Source: Firmicutes bacterium UBA1440 (lineage in GTDB: Bacteria > Bacillota > Clostridia > Peptostreptococcales > Anaerovoracaceae). Taken from it: DNA of 14,848 nt. How positions within the stretch are numbered: position 1 is the stretch's first letter; each line of letters opens with the position of its first letter. The stretch covers positions 55,369 through 70,216 of the forward strand of contig DCTM01000052.1 of assembly GCA_002329565.1 (NCBI GenBank), in the 5' to 3' direction. Positions 1 through 7,255 of the stretch are shown piece after piece. Below the pieces are notes generated by a model that was given only the letters and a program-made list of their open reading frames with translations, had not been told where the DNA came from and did no database searches. Both the position numbers and the translations under genes were made by a program.

Positions 1-1310
1 TCGTCTCGCATGACCGTTACTTCCTCGATCGAACGGTGACGCGGATCTTTGAAGTGGATCACCACAAACTCTATACATACGAAGGAAATTACAGCACCTT
101 TGCTGCACAGAAAAAACAGCGTCAAGAGGCTGAGCTGAAAAAATACGAGAAGCAGCAGACGGAGATCGCCCGACAAGAGGAGATTATCCGTCGTTTCAAA
201 CAGCACGGTACGGAACTCTTAGCTAAGCGAGCCGCATCGAGAGAAAAGATGCTCGAACGCATGGATGTCTCAGAGCGTCCGGAAATCTCCCGTGCAAAAA
301 TGAAAATTCATTTTAAAGAAAACTTCAAAAGCGGAAACGATGTTCTCATCGCTGAGGGTTTGTCCAAGAGTGTTAGAAGCGGCAGCGGCCGGCGCACGCT
401 CTTCGCGAACGTAGACTTCGACATCAAGCGCGGCGAGCGTGTCTGCATCGTCGGCGCCAACGGCATCGGCAAGACGACGCTGCTCCGCATCATCCTCGGA
501 GAGATCGATGCGGACGCCGGCCGCCTGAAAAAAGGACACAATGTAGAATTTGCCTATTACGATCAAGGGCAGATGCGTCTCAACGACAGCAACACCGTAC
601 TCGAAGAACTCAAGGATGCCTACAATCTTTACACGGATACCGAGATGCGCAACATTCTCGGAAGATTTCTCTTCCGCGGCGATGACGTTTTTGTTACTGT
701 CGGATCCCTCTCCGGAGGGGAGCGTGCGCGGTTGGCATTGCTGAAATTGATGCTTTCGGGTGCGAATATGCTGATACTCGATGAACCTACCAACCACCTC
801 GACATCGCTTCCAAGGAAGCTTTCGAGGATGCGCTTCTGCAGTTTACGGGGACTATTCTTATCGTTTCGCACGACAGATATCTTTTGAATAAAGTACCCA
901 CGCGGATACTGGAGCTGACCGATCACGGTATGGATGAGTATCTGGGCACATACGACTATTACGTTGAAAAAAAGCAGTCCATGGAGTCCGGGAAAAAATA
1001 CCCGGATGACCTGCGCAGAGAACAGCGTACAACATCGGAGCCGATGTCCGAACGCCCGCTGTCCACGGAAGAAGAACGGCGCATAAAGAAGGAACGCGAG
1101 GCGGCAGCACGCAGAAAGGCACGCATGATTGAGAGTATCGAAGCTGAAATCGATAATCTCGAGCAAAGGATTGCACAACTCGAGAGCGACCTCTGTAATC
1201 CTCAATATATGACTGACCATCAAAAGCTGGCTGAACTCAGCGAGACGCTTGCACTTTGCAAAACAACCTTAAACGACAAGATTGAGGAATGGGAGCATCT
1301 GCTGGAATAA
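1..1310 (+). CDS. ABC-F family ATPase (YdiF/Uup-like), 5' end outside the window
   Basis: Soluble twin-ATPase ABC protein without membrane segments. ABC-F proteins bind the ribosomal E site and relieve stalled translation or give antibiotic resistance, and which of these applies here cannot be told. The reading frame is open from base 3 and begins inside the H-loop of the first nucleotide-binding domain (VSHDRYFLDR), so most of domain 1 is missing. A charged helical linker (about bases 100-300) follows. Domain 2 has Walker A GANGIGKTT (453-479), signature LSGGE (708-722), Walker B LILDEPTNHLD (about 772-806) and a second VSHDRY H-loop (about 865). The C-terminus (about bases 1120-1307) is a Glu/Lys-rich coiled coil, as in YdiF/Uup-type members. 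A GTG at 36 could be mistaken for a start, but the H-loop upstream of it shows the gene continues leftwards. No convincing terminator follows; only a weak all-AT hairpin is seen at 1326-1342. Family assignment is firm, subfamily is not. Confidence 0.93.
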   Translation, partial: VSHDRYFLDRTVTRIFEVDHHKLYTYEGNYSTFAAQKKQRQEAELKKYEKQQTEIARQEEIIRRFKQHGTELLAKRAASREKMLERMDVSERPEISRAKMKIHFKENFKSGNDVLIAEGLSKSVRSGSGRRTLFANVDFDIKRGERVCIVGANGIGKTTLLRIILGEIDADAGRLKKGHNVEFAYYDQGQMRLNDSNTVLEELKDAYNLYTDTEMRNILGRFLFRGDDVFVTVGSLSGGERARLALLKLMLSGANMLILDEPTNHLDIASKEAFEDALLQFTGTILIVSHDRYLLNKVPTRILELTDHGMDEYLGTYDYYVEKKQSMESGKKYPDDLRREQRTTSEPMSERPLSTEEERRIKKEREAAARRKARMIESIEAEIDNLEQRIAQLESDLCNPQYMTDHQKLAELSETLALCKTTLNDKIEEWEHLLE

Positions 1311-1352
1311 CAATATTGCTCTAAATTTGTTATAAAAACAAAAAATTTTGGG

Positions 1353-1381
1353 TTGCATATATAGTAACGCATATATATAAT
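1353..1381 (+). promoter_or_regulatory. Sigma-A-like promoter of acpP-rex
   Basis: The -35 box is TTGCAT (1353-1358), the -10 box is a consensus TATAAT (1376-1381), and the spacer is 17 bp. It lies 55 bp before the acpP start in a very AT-rich gap. No 18-bp Rex-type operator is visible next to it. Confidence 0.7.
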
Positions 1382-1436
1382 AAATGATGTATTAAATCAA
1401 AATGAACAAAACCAAAAAACAATGGAGGGTTAAAAT

Positions 1437-1667
1437 ATGGTTTTTGAGAGGATAAAGGAGATTATAGCCGAGCAGCTGAACGTGAATAAAGAATCCGTTA
1501 CTCTTGACACACACTTGATGAAAGATTTGGAAGCTGATTCACTCGATGCCGTCGAAATCATAATGGCTATCGAAGACGAATACGAAATCGAAATTCCGGA
1601 TGAGGATGCCGAGAAATTCCACAGCGTCGGCGACATCGTAAGGTTTGTTGAAGAAAAAATAAATTAA
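1437..1667 (+). CDS. acpP: Acyl carrier protein
   Basis: Small acidic carrier (76 aa) that holds growing fatty-acyl chains as thioesters on a 4'-phosphopantetheine arm for type II fatty-acid synthesis in the cytoplasm. The attachment site is Ser35 in the motif EADSLD, followed by the recognition helix (DAVEIIMAIEDEYEIEI). Length is normal for the family. The start is set by GGAGGG at 1424-1429, seven bases before ATG. The gene follows a consensus promoter and is 11 bases upstream of rex, whose ribosome binding site overlaps the acpP stop, so the two are probably co-transcribed. No other fatty-acid synthesis gene is in the window, so the acp is separated from a fab cluster here. Some clostridia have several ACP copies, and whether this is the only one cannot be seen. 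Confidence 0.95.
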   Translation: MVFERIKEIIAEQLNVNKESVTLDTHLMKDLEADSLDAVEIIMAIEDEYEIEIPDEDAEKFHSVGDIVRFVEEKIN

Positions 1668-1678
1668 AGGGAAAACAT

Positions 1679-2320
1679 ATGAAGCAAAAACCTATAATTT
1701 CAAACGCCGTCATCAGGAGATTACCGAGGTACAGACGTTATCTGCGTGAGCTGAGATCATCCAGAATCGACAAGGTGTCCTCAAAGGAACTTTCTGAGTT
1801 GACAGGATATACTGCCTCCCAAATCAGGCAGGATTTAAATCATTTCGGCGATTTCGGGCAACAGGGCTACGGCTATAACGTGGATGTGCTCTACGCCGGG
1901 ATAAATGCTGTTATAGGTTTGGGCAGGACATATAAGATGGTGATTGCGGGTGCCGGTAATCTCGGGAGGGCGATTGCTAACCACAACTATTACTACAAAA
2001 CAGGCTTTATTGTCACTGCGCTCTTTGACAAAAATCCGGATCTTATCGGCAGAAAGATCAGAGAGGATTTGCAGATTCTCGATTACGCCGACATGAAGGA
2101 ATACATCGAAAAAAACGACATCGATATCGGCATCATCTGTACAACAAAAGATGCCGCACAGGAGATTGCGGATATCTTTTGTGCTGCCGGTGTCAAGGGC
2201 ATCTGGAACTTTGCCCCGATTGACATTGAAATTCCGGACAACGTGTGCATCGAAAATGTACACCTCAGCGATATGTTGTATTCTCTCGTGTATCGCATGA
2301 ACAACAAGACAAACGAATAA
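1679..2320 (+). CDS. rex: Redox-sensing transcriptional repressor Rex
   Basis: Homodimeric repressor (213 aa) that senses the NADH/NAD+ ratio and controls fermentation and anaerobic energy genes; NADH binding releases it from DNA. An N-terminal winged helix (about residues 5-75) contains the conserved TASQIRQDLNHFGDFG (45-60) and GQQGYGY. The Rossmann domain has GAGNLGRA (91-98), Asp117 at the end of strand 2 (ALFDKNP), which in the family contacts the adenosine ribose, and the WNFAP motif (176-180). Length matches known Rex proteins. The ribosome binding site AAAGGGA (1666-1672) sits six bases before ATG and overlaps the acpP stop codon. A convergent ferredoxin gene follows and shares its terminator. 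Regulation of local genes by Rex is possible, but I found no full-length consensus operator in the window. Confidence 0.96.
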   Translation: MKQKPIISNAVIRRLPRYRRYLRELRSSRIDKVSSKELSELTGYTASQIRQDLNHFGDFGQQGYGYNVDVLYAGINAVIGLGRTYKMVIAGAGNLGRAIANHNYYYKTGFIVTALFDKNPDLIGRKIREDLQILDYADMKEYIEKNDIDIGIICTTKDAAQEIADIFCAAGVKGIWNFAPIDIEIPDNVCIENVHLSDMLYSLVYRMNNKTNE

Positions 2321-2328
2321 ATAATTGC

Positions 2329-2371
2329 AAAAAAATAATAACCGTTTCTTGTGTTGAGAAACGGTTATTAT
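2329..2371. terminator. Bidirectional terminator between rex and the ferredoxin gene
   Basis: Perfect 15-bp inverted repeat: left arm 2335-2349, right arm 2357-2371, loop 2350-2356. On the minus strand the hairpin is followed by seven T residues (A run at 2329-2335), giving a strong intrinsic terminator for the ferredoxin gene. On the plus strand the downstream T-tract is poor, so rex termination is probably less efficient. Confidence 0.85.
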
Positions 2372-2393
2372 GTACTTTCAATATAATGAACTA

Positions 2394-2564
2394 CTATTCT
2401 GCTGTCGGAGCGTCTACCGGGCAAGTGCTGGCACAAGCACCACAGTCGATACATTTGTCAGCGTCGATTACATAGATTCCGTCTCCCTCAGAGATCGCTT
2501 CTACAGGGCATTCTGCAGCACAAGCACCACAGCTGATGCAGGCATCTGTAATTTTATAAGCCAT
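2394..2564 (-). CDS. 2x[4Fe-4S] ferredoxin, clostridial type
   Basis: Low-potential electron carrier (56 aa) of anaerobic metabolism; typical partners are pyruvate:ferredoxin oxidoreductase, hydrogenase and Rnf. Two CxxCxxCxxxCP clusters are intact: Cys9, 12, 15, 19 and Cys38, 41, 44, 48. The short spacing and the acidic, Ala-rich sequence are those of classic clostridial ferredoxins. A longer in-frame start exists at 2615, but the ATG at 2564 is preceded at seven bases by a strong AAGGAGG and gives exactly the family length, so it is chosen. The gene stands alone, convergent with rex and divergent from the P-loop gene. A candidate minus-strand promoter lies at 2624-2652. Confidence 0.95.
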   Translation of the reverse strand: MAYKITDACISCGACAAECPVEAISEGDGIYVIDADKCIDCGACASTCPVDAPTAE

Positions 2565-2571
2565 TATAAAA

Positions 2572-2580
2572 TCCTCCTTA
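2572..2580 (-). promoter_or_regulatory. Strong ribosome binding site deciding the ferredoxin start
   Basis: The minus strand reads TAAGGAGGA, ending seven bases before the ATG at 2564. The upstream in-frame ATG at 2615 has no comparable site. Confidence 0.85.
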
Positions 2581-2623
2581 AAAATTAAATTTTGATATTG
2601 CTTTTGTGTTATCAAACAAGTAC

Positions 2624-2652
2624 ATTATACCGGAACGGTTTGGAGAAGTAAA
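2624..2652 (-). promoter_or_regulatory. Candidate promoter of the ferredoxin gene
   Basis: On the minus strand a consensus -10 TATAAT (2624-2629) has a weak -35 TTTACT (2647-2652) at 17 bp. This gives a leader of about 50 bases. The -35 falls at the ribosome binding site of the divergent gene, so the two transcription units are packed back to back. A weaker plus-strand promoter (TTGTGT 2604-2609, TATACC 2626-2631, 16-bp spacer) may overlap it. Confidence 0.5.
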
Positions 2653-2653
2653 G

Positions 2654-3481
2654 ATGAAAGTTTACGCGTTGATCGGGAAAAGCGGCACAGGGAAAAGCTA
2701 CAGTGCCATAAATTTATGTCGGCAGATGAACATTGAGACCATCATCGACGACGGCCTTTTTATTGGAGAAAATAAGATATTGGCTGGCATCTCTGCTAAG
2801 AGGCAGGCGACGACAATCGGCGCGATCAAGACGGCGTTGTTTACGGACTCCGAACATCGGAACAATGTTTACCGTAAGATAAAAGAGGTAAACCCGGAAA
2901 GCATACTCGTACTCGGGACATCGCTCGGCATGGTGGAAAAAATAAGAGCGCGCCTTGAATTGCCTGCGTTTGAGAAGATTGTAAATATTGAGGAGATCAC
3001 TACGCCCGAGGATCGTGCGGTTGCGGACAAGCAAAGGCATGAATTAGGCAAGCATGTCATACCGGTGCCGACATTTCAGCTGAAAAAAGAGTTCTCGGGA
3101 TACTTCATCGATCCGCTGCGGATATTCCGTGGCTGGGGCAACAGAGCGGCCTTTGTGGAAAAATCAGTGGTACGTCCGACCTACAGCTATCTCGGCGATT
3201 TCACCATTTCCGATCGGGTTATCGTCGATTTGGCGCTCTACATAATGCGCAAGGCCGAGGATGTGGCCGAGGTTGTCAAGACAGCTGTCGAAAATTCACC
3301 CGCAGGCATCAAGATAAATATCTCCGCCGTTATGATCCACAATTCGTCGGTTATCAGTGCGGCTATGCGCCTGCAAGAAGAGATTGCAGGCAAGGTGGAG
3401 AAAATGACGGCTTTCAACGTAGAGGCAGTTAACATAGAAATCAGAGGATTGAGAAAGGCGAGTTGGAAGCATGAAGGTTAA
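2654..3481 (+). CDS. P-loop ATPase with C-terminal Asp23/YloU-like domain
   Basis: Predicted soluble protein of 275 aa with no membrane segment or signal peptide. The N-terminal part starts directly with a P-loop NTPase fold, Walker A GKSGTGKS at residues 8-15, and a hydrophobic strand ILVLGTS (84-90) that may serve as a Walker-B-like strand. The C-terminal part (about 172-266) has the Asp23/Gls24/YloU pattern: GDFTISDRVI, then a beta-hairpin region, then LQEEIAGKVEKMTAFNVEAV and NIEIRGL. Asp23 proteins are linked to the Gram-positive envelope and alkaline stress, while YloU sits near fatty-acid kinase genes. The role of this fusion is unknown to me. The start at 2654 (MKVYALIGKS) follows GGAGAAG at 2642-2648; an in-frame ATG at 2606 would add 16 residues without a good site. 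The last 11 bases overlap the glycosylase gene, suggesting translational coupling. Confidence 0.85.
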   Translation: MKVYALIGKSGTGKSYSAINLCRQMNIETIIDDGLFIGENKILAGISAKRQATTIGAIKTALFTDSEHRNNVYRKIKEVNPESILVLGTSLGMVEKIRARLELPAFEKIVNIEEITTPEDRAVADKQRHELGKHVIPVPTFQLKKEFSGYFIDPLRIFRGWGNRAAFVEKSVVRPTYSYLGDFTISDRVIVDLALYIMRKAEDVAEVVKTAVENSPAGIKINISAVMIHNSSVISAAMRLQEEIAGKVEKMTAFNVEAVNIEIRGLRKASWKHEG

Positions 3482-4343
3482 GCATTATGTGAAGGATTGC
3501 AATCTTGATCAAATATTCGACTGCGGACAGTGCTTTCGTTGGGAGAGAGAGGAGGATGGCAGCTATACGGGGATTGCCTTTGGCAAGCCGGTCAACATAG
3601 CGTTTGAGGAGACCGCACCTTTGGAGGGCACGCTCACCATAGACAACTCCTGCGAACGCGACTTTGAGAGCATTTGGTATCCCTATCTCGATCTTGCAAG
3701 AGATTACGGAGAAATCAAGCGTACACTTGCGGAGCGCGACAGCCTTATGGGTGAGGTCATAGGCAGCGGCCCGGGAATCCGTATTCTCAATCAAGAAAAA
3801 TGGGAGACAGTGATTTCTTTTATCATTTCTCAAAACAGCAACATCCCGCGCATTAAACGTTGCATCGAAACTTTGGCTCGCCTGTTCGGAACGGAGGCGG
3901 GTGAATATGCGGGGCGGACATTTTACAATCTGCCGACACCTGCGGTTCTGGCAGATCTGAGTGTGCAGGATCTGGAGCCGGTCAAACTTGGCTATCGCGC
4001 CAAATATCTGATTGAGACAGCTAAGGCAGTGGCATCGGACGATGGCGCAATATTGGAGAAAACCGGGGATATGTCTGTCGAAGAGGCATATACTTATCTG
4101 ACCGGCTTGCATGGAATCGGCCCGAAGGTGGCCAACTGCATTCTCCTGTTTTCGATGGGAAAGACAGAGAGCTTCCCTGTCGATGTGTGGATACGCAGAG
4201 TGATGAATCGCTTATACGGATTTGCCGAGAACGATATCGCCGGGATGAAGGCCTTCGCCGCGGAAAAGTTTGGCAGTTACGGAGGGATTGCACAGCAATA
4301 TTTGTTCTATTATATGCGTACCCGAGACGGAAAAAAATTTTGA
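3471..4343 (+). CDS. ogg: 8-oxoguanine DNA glycosylase/AP lyase, OGG1 type
   Basis: Bifunctional base-excision repair enzyme (290 aa) that removes 8-oxoguanine paired with C and cleaves the abasic site. The N-terminal half (about 1-105) resembles the TBP-like domain of OGG1 (CGQCFRW at 18-24). SQNSNIPRIKR (120-130) matches the OGG1 helix containing the Asn-Asn-Ile-Ala-Arg motif. The helix-hairpin-helix is LTGLHGIGPKVANC (210-223), with catalytic Lys219 (Lys249 in human OGG1) and catalytic Asp238 in FPVDVW (Asp268 in human). The C-terminus is complete. The protein is shorter than human OGG1 but usual for bacterial members. The start lies inside the end of the preceding P-loop gene in another frame, so the two are likely translated from one message. 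A groE promoter begins only nine bases after the stop and no terminator is visible between. Confidence 0.94.
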   Translation: MKVKHYVKDCNLDQIFDCGQCFRWEREEDGSYTGIAFGKPVNIAFEETAPLEGTLTIDNSCERDFESIWYPYLDLARDYGEIKRTLAERDSLMGEVIGSGPGIRILNQEKWETVISFIISQNSNIPRIKRCIETLARLFGTEAGEYAGRTFYNLPTPAVLADLSVQDLEPVKLGYRAKYLIETAKAVASDDGAILEKTGDMSVEEAYTYLTGLHGIGPKVANCILLFSMGKTESFPVDVWIRRVMNRLYGFAENDIAGMKAFAAEKFGSYGGIAQQYLFYYMRTRDGKKF

Positions 4344-4351
4344 TAAAAGTA

Positions 4352-4379
4352 TTGACAAGAAATATAAAAGAGGTAAAAT
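4352..4379 (+). promoter_or_regulatory. Sigma-A promoter of groESL
   Basis: The -35 box is a consensus TTGACA (4352-4357), the -10 box is TAAAAT (4374-4379), and the spacer is 16 bp. Transcription would start near 4386, just before the CIRCE element. Confidence 0.8.
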
Positions 4380-4390
4380 ATAGATTAGAG

Positions 4391-4417
4391 TTAGCACTCA
4401 ATAAAGATGAGTGCTAA
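4391..4417 (+). promoter_or_regulatory. CIRCE operator (HrcA binding site)
   Basis: Perfect match to the CIRCE consensus: TTAGCACTC (4391-4399), nine-base spacer, GAGTGCTAA (4409-4417). In Firmicutes this inverted repeat binds HrcA and represses groESL until heat shock occupies GroEL. It lies at about +6 to +32 of the predicted transcript. hrcA itself is not in the window. Confidence 0.97.
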
Positions 4418-4453
4418 CAAACTAAAATTTGTTTAAATATGAATTATATATGA

Positions 4454-4460
4454 AGGGAGA
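4454..4460 (+). promoter_or_regulatory. Ribosome binding site deciding the groES start
   Basis: AGGGAGA is two bases from the ATG at 4463 but eight bases from the in-frame ATG at 4469. Normal spacing favours the second ATG. Confidence 0.65.
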
Positions 4461-4468
4461 TAATGCAA

Positions 4469-6390
<1,922 letters not shown>

Positions 6391-6471
6391 GCCACACCGC
6401 ACGTCATGTGAAGTGAGATCAGAGGATAATAAGAGGGTATCGCGCAATCGGGGGATGCGTGACACAGACAG

Positions 6472-6515
6472 AAGAACGGCGGAGCAGATAAAATTGCACC
6501 GCCGTTTCTTATATG
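6472..6515 (+). terminator. Intrinsic terminator after groESL
   Basis: GC-rich inverted repeat AACGGCGG (6475-6482) with CCGCCGTT (6499-6506), extended inside by GCA (6484-6486) and TGC (6495-6497) around an A-A mismatch. It is followed by T-rich sequence from 6507. It lies about 85 bases beyond the groEL stop; the 6391-6471 stretch between shows no ORF or clear signal. Confidence 0.8.
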
Positions 6516-6590
6516 TTTTTATGATAGAACGGATGAATTCCGGGTATAAAAAACACAAAAGTAAGTTTTAAATTGTTTTGACAAAACCGG

Positions 6591-6619
6591 TTGACAATCT
6601 CAGCAGAAAGGTGTATTAT
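6591..6619 (+). promoter_or_regulatory. Sigma-A promoter of the feo operon
   Basis: The -35 box is a consensus TTGACA (6591-6596), the -10 box is TATTAT (6614-6619), and the spacer is 17 bp. The start of transcription is expected near 6626, immediately before the first palindrome. A second TTGACA occurs at 6578-6583 but has no matching -10 box. Confidence 0.82.
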
Positions 6620-6627
6620 TCAGTGTG

Positions 6628-6645
6628 GGTTAGCGAGAGCTAACC
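6628..6645 (+). promoter_or_regulatory. Palindrome 1, putative metal-repressor operator at the feo transcription start
   Basis: Perfect inverted repeat GGTTAGC-GAGA-GCTAACC (arms 6628-6634 and 6639-6645). The TTAG...CTAA core resembles half-sites of DtxR/IdeR-family Fe(II)/Mn(II) repressors. Its position, about two bases after the predicted transcription start, fits a repressor that blocks initiation when iron is plentiful. The regulator assignment is inference; the palindrome is seen directly. Confidence 0.7.
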
Positions 6646-6662
6646 TGAACATTTCCCTCTCG

Positions 6663-6678
6663 GTTAGTCTACACTAAC
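6663..6678 (+). promoter_or_regulatory. Palindrome 2, second operator-like site in the feo leader
   Basis: GTTAGT-CTAC-ACTAAC (arms 6663-6668 and 6673-6678) has the same half-site and the same four-base gap as palindrome 1, with a centre 34 bases downstream of it. The flanks CTCG and CGAG extend the symmetry with one bulged G. It probably binds the same regulator. Confidence 0.65.
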
Positions 6679-6694
6679 GAGGAATCGTAATTTG

Positions 6695-6701
6695 AAAGGG
6701 G
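6695..6701 (+). promoter_or_regulatory. Ribosome binding site deciding the first feoA start
   Basis: AAAGGGG ends eight bases before the ATG at 6710. It is only two bases from the ATG at 6704, and the possible TTG at 6692 precedes it, so 6710 is preferred. Confidence 0.6.
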
Positions 6702-6709
6702 CGATGATC

Positions 6710-6919
6710 ATGCCTTTGACTTTTGCAAATATAGGTGAGACAAATACTGTAAAAAAGGTTGGTGGAAAGCCCGAAACCCGCAGGCATCTCGAAAGCCTCG
6801 GCTTTGTTGCAGGGGGCAGTGTTACGGTCGTTTCCGCATCCATCGGGAGCATCATCGTCAATGTCAAAAACGCCCGCATCGCGATCAGTGAGGAAATGGC
6901 ACAGAAAATTATCATCTGA
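6710..6919 (+). CDS. feoA: FeoA-domain protein, first copy
   Basis: Small SH3-like beta-barrel protein (69 aa) that supports ferrous-iron import by FeoB at the inner face of the membrane. The FeoA pattern is present: IGETNTVKKVGGKPETRRHL, then LESLGFVAGGSVTVVS, then IIVNVKNARIAISEEMAQKI. Compared with the second copy it lacks the usual LGDPIEV turn and is the more divergent one. Three in-frame starts are possible (TTG 6692, ATG 6704, ATG 6710); spacing from AAAGGGG favours 6710. It is the first gene of the operon and lies 34 bases before the second feoA. Why two FeoA proteins are made is unknown; one may bind the G domain while the other modulates it. Confidence 0.88.
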   Translation: MPLTFANIGETNTVKKVGGKPETRRHLESLGFVAGGSVTVVSASIGSIIVNVKNARIAISEEMAQKIII

Positions 6920-6953
6920 TCGGCGCAGGCCTGTTATGGGAGGACGATAGAAA

Positions 6954-7175
6954 ATGAACACATTAAAACAAGTAAAAATAGGTGAAATCGCCAAAGTCGT
7001 AAAATTGCACGGTGAGGGTGCAATCAAAAGGCGCATAATGGATATGGGTATCACGAAAGGTGTCGAGATACGCGTACGCAAGGTGGCACCGCTCGGCGAC
7101 CCAATCGAGGTCACCGTCAGAGGATACGAACTTTCCCTGCGTAAGCAGGATGCGGACCTGATAGAAGTAGAATAG
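6954..7175 (+). CDS. feoA: FeoA-domain protein, second copy (canonical)
   Basis: FeoA of 73 aa, closer to the family consensus than the preceding copy. It shows IGEIAKVVKLHGEGAIKRRI, MDMGITKGVEIRVRKVAPLG, DPIEVTVRGYELSLRKQDAD and LIEVE, and the LRK-x-DA-x-I ending is diagnostic. It is cytoplasmic and expected to work with FeoB during Fe(II) uptake. The start is well supported by GGGAGGA (6938-6944), nine bases before ATG. Between its stop and feoB lie a small terminator-like hairpin and a third operator-like palindrome, so feoB output may be tuned separately from the two feoA genes. The two FeoA copies are distant in sequence and do not look like a recent tandem duplication. Confidence 0.95.
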   Translation: MNTLKQVKIGEIAKVVKLHGEGAIKRRIMDMGITKGVEIRVRKVAPLGDPIEVTVRGYELSLRKQDADLIEVE

Positions 7176-7182
7176 ACAAAAT

Positions 7183-7210
7183 AAAAAATCAAGCGTAAGC
7201 TTGTTTTTTC
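7183..7210 (+). terminator. Terminator-like hairpin (possible attenuator) between feoA and feoB
   Basis: CAAGC (7190-7194) and GCTTG (7199-7203) enclose GTAA, a GNRA-type tetraloop, and are followed by six T residues (7204-7209). Six A residues precede the stem at 7183-7188. The five-base-pair stem is short, so read-through is likely and termination would be partial. Confidence 0.6.
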
Positions 7211-7219
7211 AGAGACGGA

Positions 7220-7235
7220 GTTAGCGTATGCTAAC
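7220..7235 (+). promoter_or_regulatory. Palindrome 3, operator-like site before feoB
   Basis: GTTAGC-GTAT-GCTAAC (arms 7220-7225 and 7230-7235) has the same arm length and gap as the two sites at the operon promoter. It ends 20 bases before the feoB ATG. I see no convincing -35/-10 pair around it, so it may act on elongation, on a cryptic promoter, or on the mRNA. Confidence 0.65.
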
Positions 7236-7255
7236 AAAGAAAGGAATACGACACT

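Noticed and set aside
36..38. GTG as start codon of the ABC-F gene
   Set aside because: The frame continues upstream to the window edge and encodes the H-loop of the first ATPase domain, so the true start is outside.
270..1223. Minus-strand open frame of 317 codons
   Set aside because: Antisense to the ABC-F ATPase gene; the translation has no recognisable motif.
1326..1342. TTTGTT-ATAAA-AACAAA hairpin after the ABC-F gene, as terminator or Rex site
   Set aside because: An all A/T-type stem with one G-C-containing pair per arm is too weak for a terminator, and its spacing does not fit a Rex operator.
2604..2619. TTGTGTTATCAAACAA, resembling a Rex operator at the ferredoxin start of transcription
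   Set aside because: It is tempting because rex is next door, but Rex sites are 18 bases with TTGT(G/T)AA arms and this is 16 bases with imperfect arms. It would need a binding test.
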